DNA of 64,000 nucleotides from Streptomyces sp. NBC_00341 (GTDB lineage Bacteria; Actinomycetota; Actinomycetes; Streptomycetales; Streptomycetaceae): NCBI RefSeq assembly GCF_041435055.1, contig NZ_CP108002.1:1-64000 (forward strand), given 5' to 3'. Below, piece after piece: positions 26,120-34,529 of the stretch (its first letter is position 1; each line of letters starts with the position of its first letter). Made by a program: the position numbers and the translations under genes. A model generated the notes under the pieces. The model did no database searches. It saw nothing but the letters and a program-made list of their open reading frames with translations, and had not been told where the DNA came from.

Positions 26120-26767
26120 TCACGGTGTTCCGTGGGCTCCGTTCGCGCAGGGGCTTCCCAAGCCGAAGGTCCCGCCCGTCCCTCCGATTCCGCCGTGGAA
26201 GAGGAGGCCACCGGTGGCGTTGCCGCCGGCGCCGCCGATACCGCAGACGCCGTCGGCGCCGGCACCCGACTTGGCGCCGCCGTTGCCCCCGTCACCGCCG
26301 TTGCCGCCGAAGTTGAGGGCGCCTCCAGAGCTCAGGCCCCCCGCCCCGCCGATACCTGCGGCACCACCCGGGTAGGCGCCACCGGAGCTGCCGTTGCCGC
26401 CGTTGCCGCCGTTGCCGCCCGCGGCGCCGTTGGGGCCGGCGTTGCCACCGAGAGCACCTGCTCCGCCGGAACCACTGCCGAGGCCGGCACCGCCGTTGCC
26501 GCCGACACCGCCGACACCGCCCAGAACACCGTTGCCGCCGGGGGGACCCCCCGCACCGCCGGCGCAGTCCCCGGCTCCGGTCGCGGGGCCGCCCGCGGTG
26601 CCGGGAAAACCGTTGGGATGGGAGGAGTTGCCATTGGCACCCGCGACGCCCGCGGTGCCGGCGGTGCAGGCGAGGGCGGAGGCCGCGACGGGAGAGCCGA
26701 GAAAGAGTGCTGCGCCGGCGAAGAACGTGGGCAGGGCGAGGAGAGTGGCGGTCTGGTTCCTGTTCAT
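26120..26767 (-). CDS. secreted Gly-rich (GGX repeat) protein
   Basis: 215 aa, ATG 26767 preceded on the minus strand by GAGGAAACC. The signal peptide MNRNQTATLLALPTFFAGAA with cleavage near VAASALA is followed by a mature chain dominated by GGX/GGN triplets (GGVGGVGGNGGAG, GGNGGNGGNG, GGNGGDGGNGG), with Asn, Ala and Ser as X and four Cys (early in LACTAG, then DCAGG, VCGIGG, SPCANG). No wall anchor or membrane helix. It resembles mycobacterial PGRS composition but has no PE domain. Poly-Gly-II-like packing or surface-coat function is a guess. It is paralogous in style to 27154-27780. Confidence 0.75.
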   Translation of the reverse strand: MNRNQTATLLALPTFFAGAALFLGSPVAASALACTAGTAGVAGANGNSSHPNGFPGTAGGPATGAGDCAGGAGGPPGGNGVLGGVGGVGGNGGAGLGSGSGGAGALGGNAGPNGAAGGNGGNGGNGSSGGAYPGGAAGIGGAGGLSSGGALNFGGNGGDGGNGGAKSGAGADGVCGIGGAGGNATGGLLFHGGIGGTGGTFGLGSPCANGAHGTP

Positions 26768-27153
26768 GACGGGGTTTCCTCGGACTCAGGTAAAGCGCGG
26801 GTCAGTGCGGGTCACTGCATCAGGCCGGTGCGGAATCAAGTGGGGAATATCCGTTCCCCGAACCGGTTTTCGTGCCGCGGGCCGGCCGGAAGTCGGCGAG
26901 ATCCCGGACTGTTTCCAGTGGGGCAGGCATGTCCTGCTCGCCATAGACGGCCAGGTCATGGCGCCCGGCAAGTCTGAACTTCGCGGCACCCAAGCATCTC
27001 TCTGTCAGGCATACCGTGCGGACGGGTAAGCCTGCGGGCCGGACCGTCAGGCTGGAACCGCCCCGCATTTACAGCGTCTGTAGAGGCGGGGCGGCACCGA
27101 GGGATACGTGTCGTCCTACGGGAGCTGGCTCGGCAGTCCCCGCGGGGGTCGGT
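26768..27153. other. intergenic between the two GGX genes
   Basis: Holds the leader and promoter of the minus-strand gene ending at 26120 and the terminator hairpin of the one ending at 27154. No supported gene: plus-strand open frames here are shadows of glycine codons with no RBS. Confidence 0.5.
27058..27094. terminator. hairpin after the second GGX gene
   Basis: CCGCCCCGC (27058-27066) pairs perfectly with GCGGGGCGG (27086-27094), and the loop contains a further ACAG/CTGT pair. It lies 60 bases downstream of the minus-strand gene ending at 27154. Confidence 0.6.
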
Positions 27154-27780
27154 TCAGCAGGGAAGGGTGGAGTTTCCGGCGGCGCCGGTGGCACCGGTAG
27201 TGCCGTCCGCAGTGAACGTGGCGGCAGTGCCGTTGCCACCGGGCTTGCCGGGACACACCGGGCTGGCCGCGCCACCCGCACCGCCGGTACCGCCCTTGTG
27301 TCCGCCACCGACCGTGGACGCTCCGCCGTTGCCGCCCCTGCCACCGGCGATACCGGCACCCGCGTTGCCGACACCGCCCGCACCGCCCTTGCCTCCGATA
27401 CCCCCCAGGGCGGCTCCGCCTCCGGAACCGCCGCTACCGCCGTTGCCGTTGGCACCCCCGGCGCCGCCGGCACCGCCCGCGCCACCGACGCCGGCGCTGC
27501 CGCTTGCATTGCCGCCGTCACCCCCGGTGCCGCCATTGCCGTTGGCACCGGCCGCGCCACCGGTACCGCCCAGGCCGCCGATCCCACCACCGGTGCCCAC
27601 ACCGTTAGCCCCATTACCCCCCGGAAGCCCCAGGAGACTGAAGCCACCCACGTCCCGGACGCTGCCCATCTCGGCACGGGCCGACGCGGAAGCCAGGGCA
27701 GGGGCGGCGGTGAGCCCGGTCACCGTGATCACTGAGACCAGGAGTGTCCGGGAAAGAGCAGTGGTGCGCATGAAGCGCAT
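27154..27780 (-). CDS. secreted Gly-rich (GGX repeat) protein, second copy
   Basis: 208 aa from ATG 27780, with GAGAGG nine bases upstream on the minus strand; longer upstream starts were rejected for that reason. Signal peptide: MRFMRTTALSRTLLVSVITV then a cut near ALASASA. A short unique segment (VRDVGGFSLLGLPGG) leads into GGX repeats (GGIGGLGGTGGAAG, GGAGGAGGAGGANGNGG, GGIGGKGGAGG). Two Cys near the C-terminus (SPVCPGKPGG and a final Cys) may form a disulphide. The AT-rich upstream sequence (27830-27930) looks like a promoter. Same architecture as 26120-26767 but with different unique ends, so it is an old duplicate or an independent low-complexity protein. Confidence 0.75.
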   Translation of the reverse strand: MRFMRTTALSRTLLVSVITVTGLTAAPALASASARAEMGSVRDVGGFSLLGLPGGNGANGVGTGGGIGGLGGTGGAAGANGNGGTGGDGGNASGSAGVGGAGGAGGAGGANGNGGSGGSGGGAALGGIGGKGGAGGVGNAGAGIAGGRGGNGGASTVGGGHKGGTGGAGGAASPVCPGKPGGNGTAATFTADGTTGATGAAGNSTLPC

Positions 27781-28584
27781 GAGGAAGCCTCTCGAAGTGC
27801 GTGACCGCAGATGCTCCACGGCCGACACTCGCAATCTGCACACGAACACACCACCCCAAACTTCACACAATGATCCAACGACCTCAAACAGCCCTTATGG
27901 GCGAAATTTGTCCTTAACTCTCCCCGCCTGCGGCCGTCCGGGCAGAGACCGGGAGCTCCGCGCCCGGTGCCCGGCGCCCAGGCGGCCGACGGGCTGCCAG
28001 CCTCACTGTTTCGGTTGCGATGAAGTGGTATCCATGATCATCAACCGTTGGGCGAGCGAGGCGATTTCGCTGTCAGGTCATGGCGGAATTCCGGCGCTGT
28101 GGCCAGGTTTTCCGGGGGCCCCTCGGATCGTGGGCGGGCAGGTGGCGTCGGTCAGCCGACTGGTCGGGTCAGTGGGCAAGGCGGTGGAATGCCGTGGCCG
28201 GTTCGTGTCGCCATGGCAAGCTCGCTGAGATCCGCCGGCGCAAGCGGCGTCCACCGTGAGTGAGGCGGTAGATCGGCGGCGATCCGGCCCGGCTCATGCC
28301 CGGCGGCCGCAGCGGCCTGAGCGCAGTGGAGTACGCGGCGGTCAGTCCGGTCACCTCAGCGAGACCAGCGAGCAACCGCGCCCCGGCAGCCCGACCGCCC
28401 CCGAACCGTCATGCGACCAGGCCCGGCGCCCCTGACCGACACACTGCGATCCGGCGCCGAAGCCCGTACCCCGCTTGCCCCCACCACCACGTGGACCGTG
28501 GCCGCCCACGAGACGCTCGTCTCCAAGAAGTGCCCTGTTGTGAGCGCCCGTTACCGGAGGGAGGCTCCGAGGCCGCGCGCTTGG
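27781..28584. other. long intergenic stretch, promoter plus degenerate DNA
   Basis: 27790-27930 is clearly AT-richer than the rest and probably carries the promoter of the GGX gene at 27154. From 27940 to 28584 I find only short frames without RBS or recognisable domains. A 20-base string at 28072-28091 nearly repeats 20633-20651 (GTCAGGTCAT followed by GCGGAATTC with one extra G). This could be decayed mobile-element DNA, but no terminal repeats or transposase are visible. Confidence 0.45.
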
Positions 28585-29127
28585 TTACAGCCCGATCGGG
28601 TTGAGGTAGGTCGCCGGGTGCGTGGCGCCATCCTGCTTGAGGATCTGGCCGCCGAACGGCCACTTCAGGGTGAAGTGCTTCGTCTCGTTCGGCGGGGTGA
28701 CCAGGAACTTCGCCGGAACGAACTTCTGCTTCTGCGGCGTGGACTTGGCCACCGGCAGCAGGGTGATGCTGAAGTCCACCGTGTCCCCGTGCTTCAGGGG
28801 GAACTTCGGGGCCTTCTTGGATGAACGCGCCACCGACCAGGTGCCGTCAGTCTTCTGAGCGCCGATCATGTCGACACCGGCGAAGCCGGACAGGGTGCAG
28901 GTGCGCTTGCTCTGGTTGGTGAACCAGATGAACGCCTGGGTCTGCTTCTTGGTCTGATTCATCTCCGGCGTCGCGTCACCGCCCAGGGCGAAGCCTGCCT
29001 TCAAGTCAGCGGTGTGACAGCGGGTCGGCTGCGCTTTGGCGGAGGCGGCCGACGCCGGTACTGCGAAAGTGGCGGTCCCGGCGACGACGACGGCCGCTAG
29101 GGTCACGACGGTCAGCTTGCTCTTCAT
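28585..29127 (-). CDS. secreted DUF4232 domain protein
   Basis: 180 aa. Signal peptide MKSKLTVVTLAAVVVAGTAT with cleavage near PASAASA, then a single beta-sandwich domain with the DUF4232 pattern: an early RCHTADLKAGF, QAFIWFTNQSKRTCTLSGFAGV and a C-terminal KHFTLKWPFG. Two Cys (in TRCHT and RTCTL) are placed to form the disulphide seen in this family. There is no lipobox or anchor, so it should be released. Such proteins are abundant in Streptomyces and have no assigned biochemical role. The RBS is weak (GAAACTTC region). Confidence 0.88.
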   Translation of the reverse strand: MKSKLTVVTLAAVVVAGTATFAVPASAASAKAQPTRCHTADLKAGFALGGDATPEMNQTKKQTQAFIWFTNQSKRTCTLSGFAGVDMIGAQKTDGTWSVARSSKKAPKFPLKHGDTVDFSITLLPVAKSTPQKQKFVPAKFLVTPPNETKHFTLKWPFGGQILKQDGATHPATYLNPIGL

Positions 29128-29411
29128 GAAGTTTCGGGTTCCCCTCGTGTACGAATCGGCGCGCGAGGTGATGCGCGCCTACGCCCCTGAAGATGTGTGA
29201 TGTCTCAGAGCGGTTCGGTGTTCGGGAGATTTTTTGACGGCCGGGCACCCCACCGCAGCCGTGTGGGCAGGACCGCAGCGGCCCGCGGCCTCGCTCGGTG
29301 TCCGTTCCGGCCCGGCGGGAGCGATGGCAGCGTGCGACATCCTGACCCCACCCGGGCATCAAACCCGACCCACCCCCACGGCAGCACGCCCGCCGGCCGT
29401 CGACAGGGCGG

Positions 29412-29957
29412 TTGGATCCGCTCATCGAGCACGCCTGTCTGGCCACCCCTACGGCCTACGCGCTCACGGCCGAGTACGGCACCTACCTCGTACCGACCCA
29501 GTACGCACAGACGTACTTCCTGGAGAGGCTGGACGACGAGGATCTCTGGGAGGACCAGCCGCCCAAGATGCGCGGTGCCTACCGCCGTTTCGGGGAGGAT
29601 CTGGCGGAAGGACTGCGGCGTCCCACGGAGGCCGAGGCGAAGATCGCCTTCGGCAGGGACGCCGAGATGTTCCCGTACACCGAGAGCCGGCGGGAGTTCC
29701 CGACCCTGGTCGCGGACGGTCTCTCGCCTACGTCATGCAGGGCGGTCATTCCCTGCCCACGGGAGCGGGGCTCAGTTCCCCTCTTTGAGGCCGGATATGA
29801 ACGCGGGCGGGCTCCGGCCCTCGCGTTCTGCGGCTTGTCGATCATGACGAGGCCGGAGGCCGTCTTGGCGGCGCGCTCTGGGGCAGGATCAGGGAGTCAG
29901 CCGCCATCCTGCCCAAACCGGTGGGCTTCCTCACCGGGTGGGCCGCGAGCCGCATGA
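29412..29957 (+). CDS. hypothetical protein, possibly truncated
   Basis: Open from TTG 29412 to 29957 (181 aa). The first ~105 residues look like a real globular protein (HACLATPTAYALTAEYGTYL, ERLDDEDLWEDQPPKMRGAY, EAEAKIAFGRDAEMFPYTES), with codon bias right for the genome. After about GLSPTSC the sequence turns into low-quality Arg/Ser/Pro translation, as expected if the original gene was cut or frameshifted near 29730. No good RBS or ATG precedes it, so the 5' end may also be lost. I do not recognise the family. It belongs to the decayed region C. Confidence 0.4.
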   Translation: MDPLIEHACLATPTAYALTAEYGTYLVPTQYAQTYFLERLDDEDLWEDQPPKMRGAYRRFGEDLAEGLRRPTEAEAKIAFGRDAEMFPYTESRREFPTLVADGLSPTSCRAVIPCPRERGSVPLFEAGYERGRAPALAFCGLSIMTRPEAVLAARSGAGSGSQPPSCPNRWASSPGGPRAA

Positions 29958-30075
29958 CAGGGGCCGGGCCGAAGTCCCGGGACCAGTACTGGACCTGGAG
30001 GAGCGGATGTTGACGGAGTCAGGATCTGCGGAGCCACCCGGTCGGGTGAGGGGCAACGGCGCGGAGCCGGTGTGC

Positions 30076-30576
30076 CTACTGCGGCAGGTTGGCCGCGGCC
30101 GCCCGGCGGAAGATGTCCGCGCACGTCGGGGACGGTGACGGCTCGCGGGCGGCAAGGACGGTCAACGTACGGCGTACTTCCGTGCCCAGTCGAATGAGCT
30201 GGAGACTGGTCCGGCCGCCTCTGTAGGCGTAGAGCCGGAAGATCTTGACGGCGATTTCGTCGCGCTCGTCGGCGAAGATGTCCGGGAGTCCGACGAGTAG
30301 CTCGAAGTCGCACTTGCCGGTCGCCGCGTCGGCCACGGTGCTGAGGGGCAGGTTCTCGAACTCGGCTGCGGACAAGGAAGCGTCCAGTGCGACAGCGTGG
30401 CCTGTCAAGGCCGCGATGACCTCGATGAGCCGTTCCCCCACCGCCGTGTCGATGCCCCAACCCCGCAGCCCCTCTCGTCGGCGATCCCGGCGCCACACCT
30501 CCTGGTCGAGTAGTGGCAGCAGGGCACGACCCAGGTACGCGCAGCGAGGCCACAGCATGTCGTGGTCCGAGGCCAT
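30076..30576 (-). CDS. hypothetical protein
   Basis: 166 aa from ATG 30576, with GGAAGGGATCGC upstream giving a credible RBS. Predicted to be soluble and mostly helical: LLPLLDQEVWRRDRRREGLR, ERLIEVIAALTGHAVALDAS, LPDIFADERDEIAVKIFRLY and LGTEVRRTLTVLA. No signal peptide, metal motif or nucleotide-binding loop is evident, and I do not recognise a family. It stands alone between the truncated hypothetical and the MocR gene. Codon use matches its neighbours. Confidence 0.6.
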   Translation of the reverse strand: MASDHDMLWPRCAYLGRALLPLLDQEVWRRDRRREGLRGWGIDTAVGERLIEVIAALTGHAVALDASLSAAEFENLPLSTVADAATGKCDFELLVGLPDIFADERDEIAVKIFRLYAYRGGRTSLQLIRLGTEVRRTLTVLAAREPSPSPTCADIFRRAAAANLPQ

Positions 30577-30733
30577 GCGATCCCTTCCGCAGGAGCCGTC
30601 GGCCCTCCAACTTCCCACTCCACGCAGGGCGCGTAAAGAACGGGGCCGTTCGCCGGGCCGCGATCCGAGGAGCCCCGAGCTCACGAGGATCCCGTACGTC
30701 GTCGAGAAGACGGTCGAGAAGACCGGGGCGGCC

Positions 30734-32197
30734 TCACGGCCACGAGGCCAGGGACTCGGCGGCGCCGGGTGGCAGCGCCCGGAGCAACGCCTCGACCGCT
30801 GCCCCGTACGCGTGTTCCGCCGGCGTCGAGTACCCGATGACCAGACCGTCCCTGGCCGGCATCGAGGCCCGAGGGTGCCGGAACCCGGCGAGGCCGTCCA
30901 GCGCGATCCCCTGCCAGGACGCGGCCTTGACCGCGGACGCCTCCGTGCCGGGCGGCAGCCGAAGGACGGCATGAAGTCCCGCCGCGACGCCGGTTGCCGC
31001 GATGTGCGGGGCCTGTTCGGCGAGGGCCGTGACGAGCCGGTCGCGGCGGAGCCGGTAGCGCTGCCGCATCCGGCGGATGTGACGGTCGTACTGCCCGGAT
31101 GCGATGAAGTCGGCGAGCGTGAGCTGGTCGAGGACGCTCACCGACGCCTCCCGTGTGCCCTTGGCGGCGAGCACGCTGTCGACGAGCCGGACGGGCAGCA
31201 CCATCCAGCCGACGCGCACCGCGGGGGACAGGCTCTTGCTGACGGAGCCGAGGTAGACGACCCGTTCGGGATCCAGGCCCTGCACGGCGCCGACCGGCAC
31301 GCGGTCGTAGCGGAACTCCCCGTCGTAGTCGTCCTCGAGGACCAGTCCGTCACTGGTGCGGGCCCAGTCGATGACCGCGGCGCGTCGGGCCGGGTGCAGC
31401 GGGCCGCCGGTCGGGAATTGGTGTGCGGGCGTGAGCAGTACGCCGCGCACCCGTGGCCTCTCGGCCAACTGCTCGACAAGGGCGCCCTGTTCGTCCAGGT
31501 CCAGCGGTACCGTCCGAACGCCGGAGCCCTCCAGGATGTCGGTGTGGAAGCGGAGCCCGTACGACTCCACCGCGAAGGGACCGCGCAGCGTCGCGCCGCC
31601 AGCGCCGCGCGAGCCGTCGAAAAGCAGCCGCAGCGCGTGCGCGAAGCCTGAGCACACCACGATCCGCTCGGGATCGACGCGAACCCCGCGGACGCGCGTC
31701 AGATAGTCGGTGAGCGCGCGGCGCAGCTCGATTCGGCCACGTGGATCGCCGGGCCCGAAGACCTCGTCCGGTGCGGCGCCGAGCGCGCGCCGGGCGGCCG
31801 CGAGCCAGGCCGTGCGAGGGAAGGAGGCGGCCTCCGGAACGCCCTGGCGCAGGTTGTGCGGGTGGGGGGTGGGCCGCACGGGAGCGGGCTTCGGCTTCCG
31901 GGCGCGCGGGGACGGCGCGGCACCTTCCGCCACCCGCGTCCCGGAACCCTGACGCGCGGTCAGCCAGCCCTCGGCGACCAGTTCCGCGTAGGCGTCGGCG
32001 ACCGTGTTGCGGGCCAGGCCCAGGTCGGCGGCGAGTGAGCGGTAGGGCGGCAGACGGGTGCCCGGCGCGAGCAGTCCCTCGCGCACGGCGTCCCGCAGCG
32101 CGCGGATGAGAACGGCGCGGCGACTGCCGGGACCCGACAGCTCCAGATACAGGTCACTGCCGATGCGCTCCGCCAGATTGACCCATGATTCCGACAT
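30734..32197 (-). CDS. MocR/PdxR-type GntR regulator with aminotransferase domain
   Basis: 487 aa. The N-terminal GntR winged helix (~residues 25-95) shows RALRDAVREGLLAPGTRLPPYR and ADLGLARNTVADAYAELVAE. After a Pro-rich linker comes a fold-type-I PLP domain: NLRQGVPEAASFPR, FGPGDPRGRIELRRALTDYL, a LEDDYDGEFRYD motif with the PLP-contacting Asp, and the Schiff-base Lys in LGSVSKSLSPAVRVGW. MocR proteins sense PLP or an amino compound and regulate divergent genes. Here the divergent unit is the CMD-like/MFS pair, separated by only 41 bases, so its operator must lie at 32198-32238. Confidence 0.93.
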   Translation of the reverse strand: MSESWVNLAERIGSDLYLELSGPGSRRAVLIRALRDAVREGLLAPGTRLPPYRSLAADLGLARNTVADAYAELVAEGWLTARQGSGTRVAEGAAPSPRARKPKPAPVRPTPHPHNLRQGVPEAASFPRTAWLAAARRALGAAPDEVFGPGDPRGRIELRRALTDYLTRVRGVRVDPERIVVCSGFAHALRLLFDGSRGAGGATLRGPFAVESYGLRFHTDILEGSGVRTVPLDLDEQGALVEQLAERPRVRGVLLTPAHQFPTGGPLHPARRAAVIDWARTSDGLVLEDDYDGEFRYDRVPVGAVQGLDPERVVYLGSVSKSLSPAVRVGWMVLPVRLVDSVLAAKGTREASVSVLDQLTLADFIASGQYDRHIRRMRQRYRLRRDRLVTALAEQAPHIAATGVAAGLHAVLRLPPGTEASAVKAASWQGIALDGLAGFRHPRASMPARDGLVIGYSTPAEHAYGAAVEALLRALPPGAAESLASWP

Positions 32198-32238
32198 GAA
32201 AATGAACCTTACCCGAGGTCTTTCACGGCCCTAGATTC

Positions 32239-32805
32239 ATGATCATGACAGACAACGCGCGCACCACCCGGACCGCAGTGCACACCACTCCGACCGCACC
32301 CCACACCACCCGGACCGCACCCCACGCGCCCGCCACCGCCCACGACCACGCACCGCGCATCAACTTCGCCAAAGCCGCCCCCAAAGCGTTCAAGGCCCTC
32401 ATCGGCTTCGATGCCGCCGCCCGCGAGGGCCTCGACCCGGCCCTCGTCGAGCTGATCCAGATCCGTGCCTCGCTCCTCAACGGCTGCGCCTACTGCCTCC
32501 ACATGCACACCTCCGACGCCCGCAAGGCCGGCGAGGACGAGGCCAGGCTGCACATGATCGGCGTATGGCGCGAGGCCCGTCGCTTCTTCACCGAGAAGGA
32601 GCAGGCCGCCCTCGCCCTGACCGAGGCGGTCACCCTGGTCTCCCACGACGGCGTTCCCGATGACGTCTACGCGCAGGCCGCCCGCCACTTCGACGAGCCG
32701 GAACTGGCCCGCGTCCTCGCCCTGATCTTCACCATCAACACCTGGAACCGCATCGCCCTGAGCACCGCGAAGATCGCGGGCGAGGACGAGAGGGCAGCCC
32801 ACTGA
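32239..32805 (+). CDS. carboxymuconolactone-decarboxylase/AhpD-like protein
   Basis: 188 aa; starts ATG 32239 (a second ATG six bases on is equally possible). An N-terminal Thr/His/Pro-rich tail of ~35 residues made of near-repeats (HTTxTAPHTTRTAPH) precedes the CMD domain. The redox motif is GCAYCLHMHTSDA: CxxC plus His four residues later, as in AhpD, where the pair reduces peroxide-linked disulphides. FTEKEQAALALTEAVTLV and NTWNRIALSTAKIAG are also typical. The stop overlaps the MFS start (TGATG). Probably a peroxidase-like detoxification protein controlled by the divergent MocR regulator. Confidence 0.9.
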   Translation: MIMTDNARTTRTAVHTTPTAPHTTRTAPHAPATAHDHAPRINFAKAAPKAFKALIGFDAAAREGLDPALVELIQIRASLLNGCAYCLHMHTSDARKAGEDEARLHMIGVWREARRFFTEKEQAALALTEAVTLVSHDGVPDDVYAQAARHFDEPELARVLALIFTINTWNRIALSTAKIAGEDERAAH

Positions 32806-34223
32806 TGGCGACCCCGGCGACGGGGGCCGGCCCACGTCCGGCCCGCGCGCGGAGCGGGAGGGCGAGCGCCGCGACGCTCGCCCTCCTCGCCTTCGCCCAA
32901 CTGATCATCTCCGTCGACTACAACATCGTCTACGTGGCGCTGCCCCGGATCGGCAGCGGCCTGGGGTTCTCCGCGCAGCACCTCCAGTGGGTGATCAGCG
33001 CGTACGCCGTCGCCTTCGGCGGCTTCCTGCTCCTCGGCGGCCGCGCCTGCGACCTGTTCGGCCCACGCCGCACGTTCGTGCTCGGACTGAGCCTGTACGG
33101 GGTCTCGTCGCTGGCGGGCGGCCTCGCCACCGGACCCGCTCTGCTGGTCGCGGCCCGCGCCGTGCAGGGCATCGGCGGCGCGTTCCTCTTCCCCGCGACG
33201 CTCACCCTCGTCGGCACCCTCTTCACCGAGGGCCGCGAACGCAACCGCGCCTACTCGGTGTGGGGCGCGGCGGGCGGCAGCGGACTCATCGTGGGCGCGC
33301 TGCTCGGCGGCGTACTGACTCAACTCCTCGGCTGGCGCTCGGTGCTGTACGTCAATGTCCCGCTGGCCCTGATCGCGGTGGTGGCCGCCTTCCGCCTCAT
33401 CACCTCCGACACAACCCGGCGGGCCGGCCGCCGGATCGACCTCCCCGGCGCCCTGACCTCCACACTCGGCGTCACGGGCCTGGTCGTCGCCCTGGTCCAG
33501 GGCCCGGAGTCGGGGTGGCTGTCCGCGACGGTCGTCCTCTCCGCCACGGCGGGCGCGACCCTGCTGGCCGCCTTCGTCCTCATCGAGGCCCGTACCCGCG
33601 ACCCCTTGATGCCCCTGCGGCTGCTCCGCGGCCGCGGCCTGTGCACCGGCATGGCGGTGACGTTCCTCTTCATGGCGACGATCGGCAGCCTCGCGTACTT
33701 CCTCACCGGCTATTTCCAGAGCGTGCTCGGCTACGGCGCGCTGCGCACCGGCCTCGCCTACCTCGTCCCGATGCTGGCGATCACCGCGGGCTCCCTCCTC
33801 GCGGGCCGGACCACCACGCGGCTCGGCACCCGCACCGCGATGACCGGCAGCCTGGCGCTCGGCGCGGCGGGCACCGCGACGGTGGCCCTCGCCATGGCCG
33901 CCGACGGCTCCTACGCCGCGCTCATCCCCGGCTTCCTGGCCCTCGGCCTCGGCCAGGGGACGGCCTACACCCTGATGTTCGGTGCCGCCGCCGCGGGCAT
34001 CGAGGGCCACGAGCAGGGCATCGCCTCCGGCATGGCGTCCACGGCCCAGCAGATCGGCGGCGCGGTGGGCCTGGCGGTCCTGGTCGGCATCGCGGGTCTC
34101 GGCGAGCACACCTCGGCGGCGGCCACGGTGGACGGCACGCGTACCGCGCTCTTCGTGGCAACGGCGGGCATCGCCCTGACGGCCATGGTCGCCCTCGGCT
34201 TCCCCCGCAGGGCCACCCGATGA
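32805..34223 (+). CDS. DHA2 family MFS exporter
   Basis: 472 aa from ATG 32805, coupled to the CMD-like gene. The first span has FAQLIISVDYNIVYVALPRI with the membrane Asp; motif A is GRACDLFGPRRTFVLG, and further parts are ARAVQGIGGAFLFPATLTL and GAAGGSGLIVGALLGGVLTQLLGWRSVLYVNVP (motif C region). About 14 membrane spans. It is an actinomycete-type multidrug exporter, and the pairing with an AhpD-like enzyme suggests response to a toxic oxidised compound. Confidence 0.93.
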   Translation: MATPATGAGPRPARARSGRASAATLALLAFAQLIISVDYNIVYVALPRIGSGLGFSAQHLQWVISAYAVAFGGFLLLGGRACDLFGPRRTFVLGLSLYGVSSLAGGLATGPALLVAARAVQGIGGAFLFPATLTLVGTLFTEGRERNRAYSVWGAAGGSGLIVGALLGGVLTQLLGWRSVLYVNVPLALIAVVAAFRLITSDTTRRAGRRIDLPGALTSTLGVTGLVVALVQGPESGWLSATVVLSATAGATLLAAFVLIEARTRDPLMPLRLLRGRGLCTGMAVTFLFMATIGSLAYFLTGYFQSVLGYGALRTGLAYLVPMLAITAGSLLAGRTTTRLGTRTAMTGSLALGAAGTATVALAMAADGSYAALIPGFLALGLGQGTAYTLMFGAAAAGIEGHEQGIASGMASTAQQIGGAVGLAVLVGIAGLGEHTSAAATVDGTRTALFVATAGIALTAMVALGFPRRATR

Positions 34224-34529
34224 CCGCAGGACCACCCGATCACCCGTCGCCCCTCGCCGGTCGCCCAGAGGGGGCCGTGTCCGTCGGCGGGCAGTGCCTC
34301 CTTCGCGAACGGGCCGCGGCCTCCCTCGCCGACCACCTCTGACACCACGTCCTCGCCATCAACCCTCAACTGCAATTGGGCAGCCCATCGGGGCCCCGGG
34401 CGCAACACACTGACCTCAAGCCGATTGAACACCCCAACACCGTACGTGGGTACTTGGCCACCGCACGCCCTTGCGCTTGGGCGAGAACCGGCTCGGGCTC
34501 ACGACGGGGCGTGGCACCCGCCGGGCTCT
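34224..34529. other. convergent intergenic gap, no gene seen
   Basis: Lies between the 3' ends of the MFS gene (+) and the ECF sigma gene (-). No open frame with RBS and no convincing terminator stem were found. Confidence 0.5.

Noticed and set aside
26120..27780. Mycobacterial PE_PGRS identity for the GGX proteins
   Set aside because: Composition only; no N-terminal PE domain and a normal Sec signal peptide instead.
25715..28228. Long Pro-rich and Ala/Gly-rich plus-strand frames opposite the GGX genes
   Set aside because: Complement of GGX codons gives Pro/Ala repeats automatically; signal peptides and RBS are on the minus strand.
28048..28375. Transposase fragment in the long intergenic stretch
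   Set aside because: Short Arg/Gly-rich frames with no DDE or HUH motif and no terminal repeats visible.
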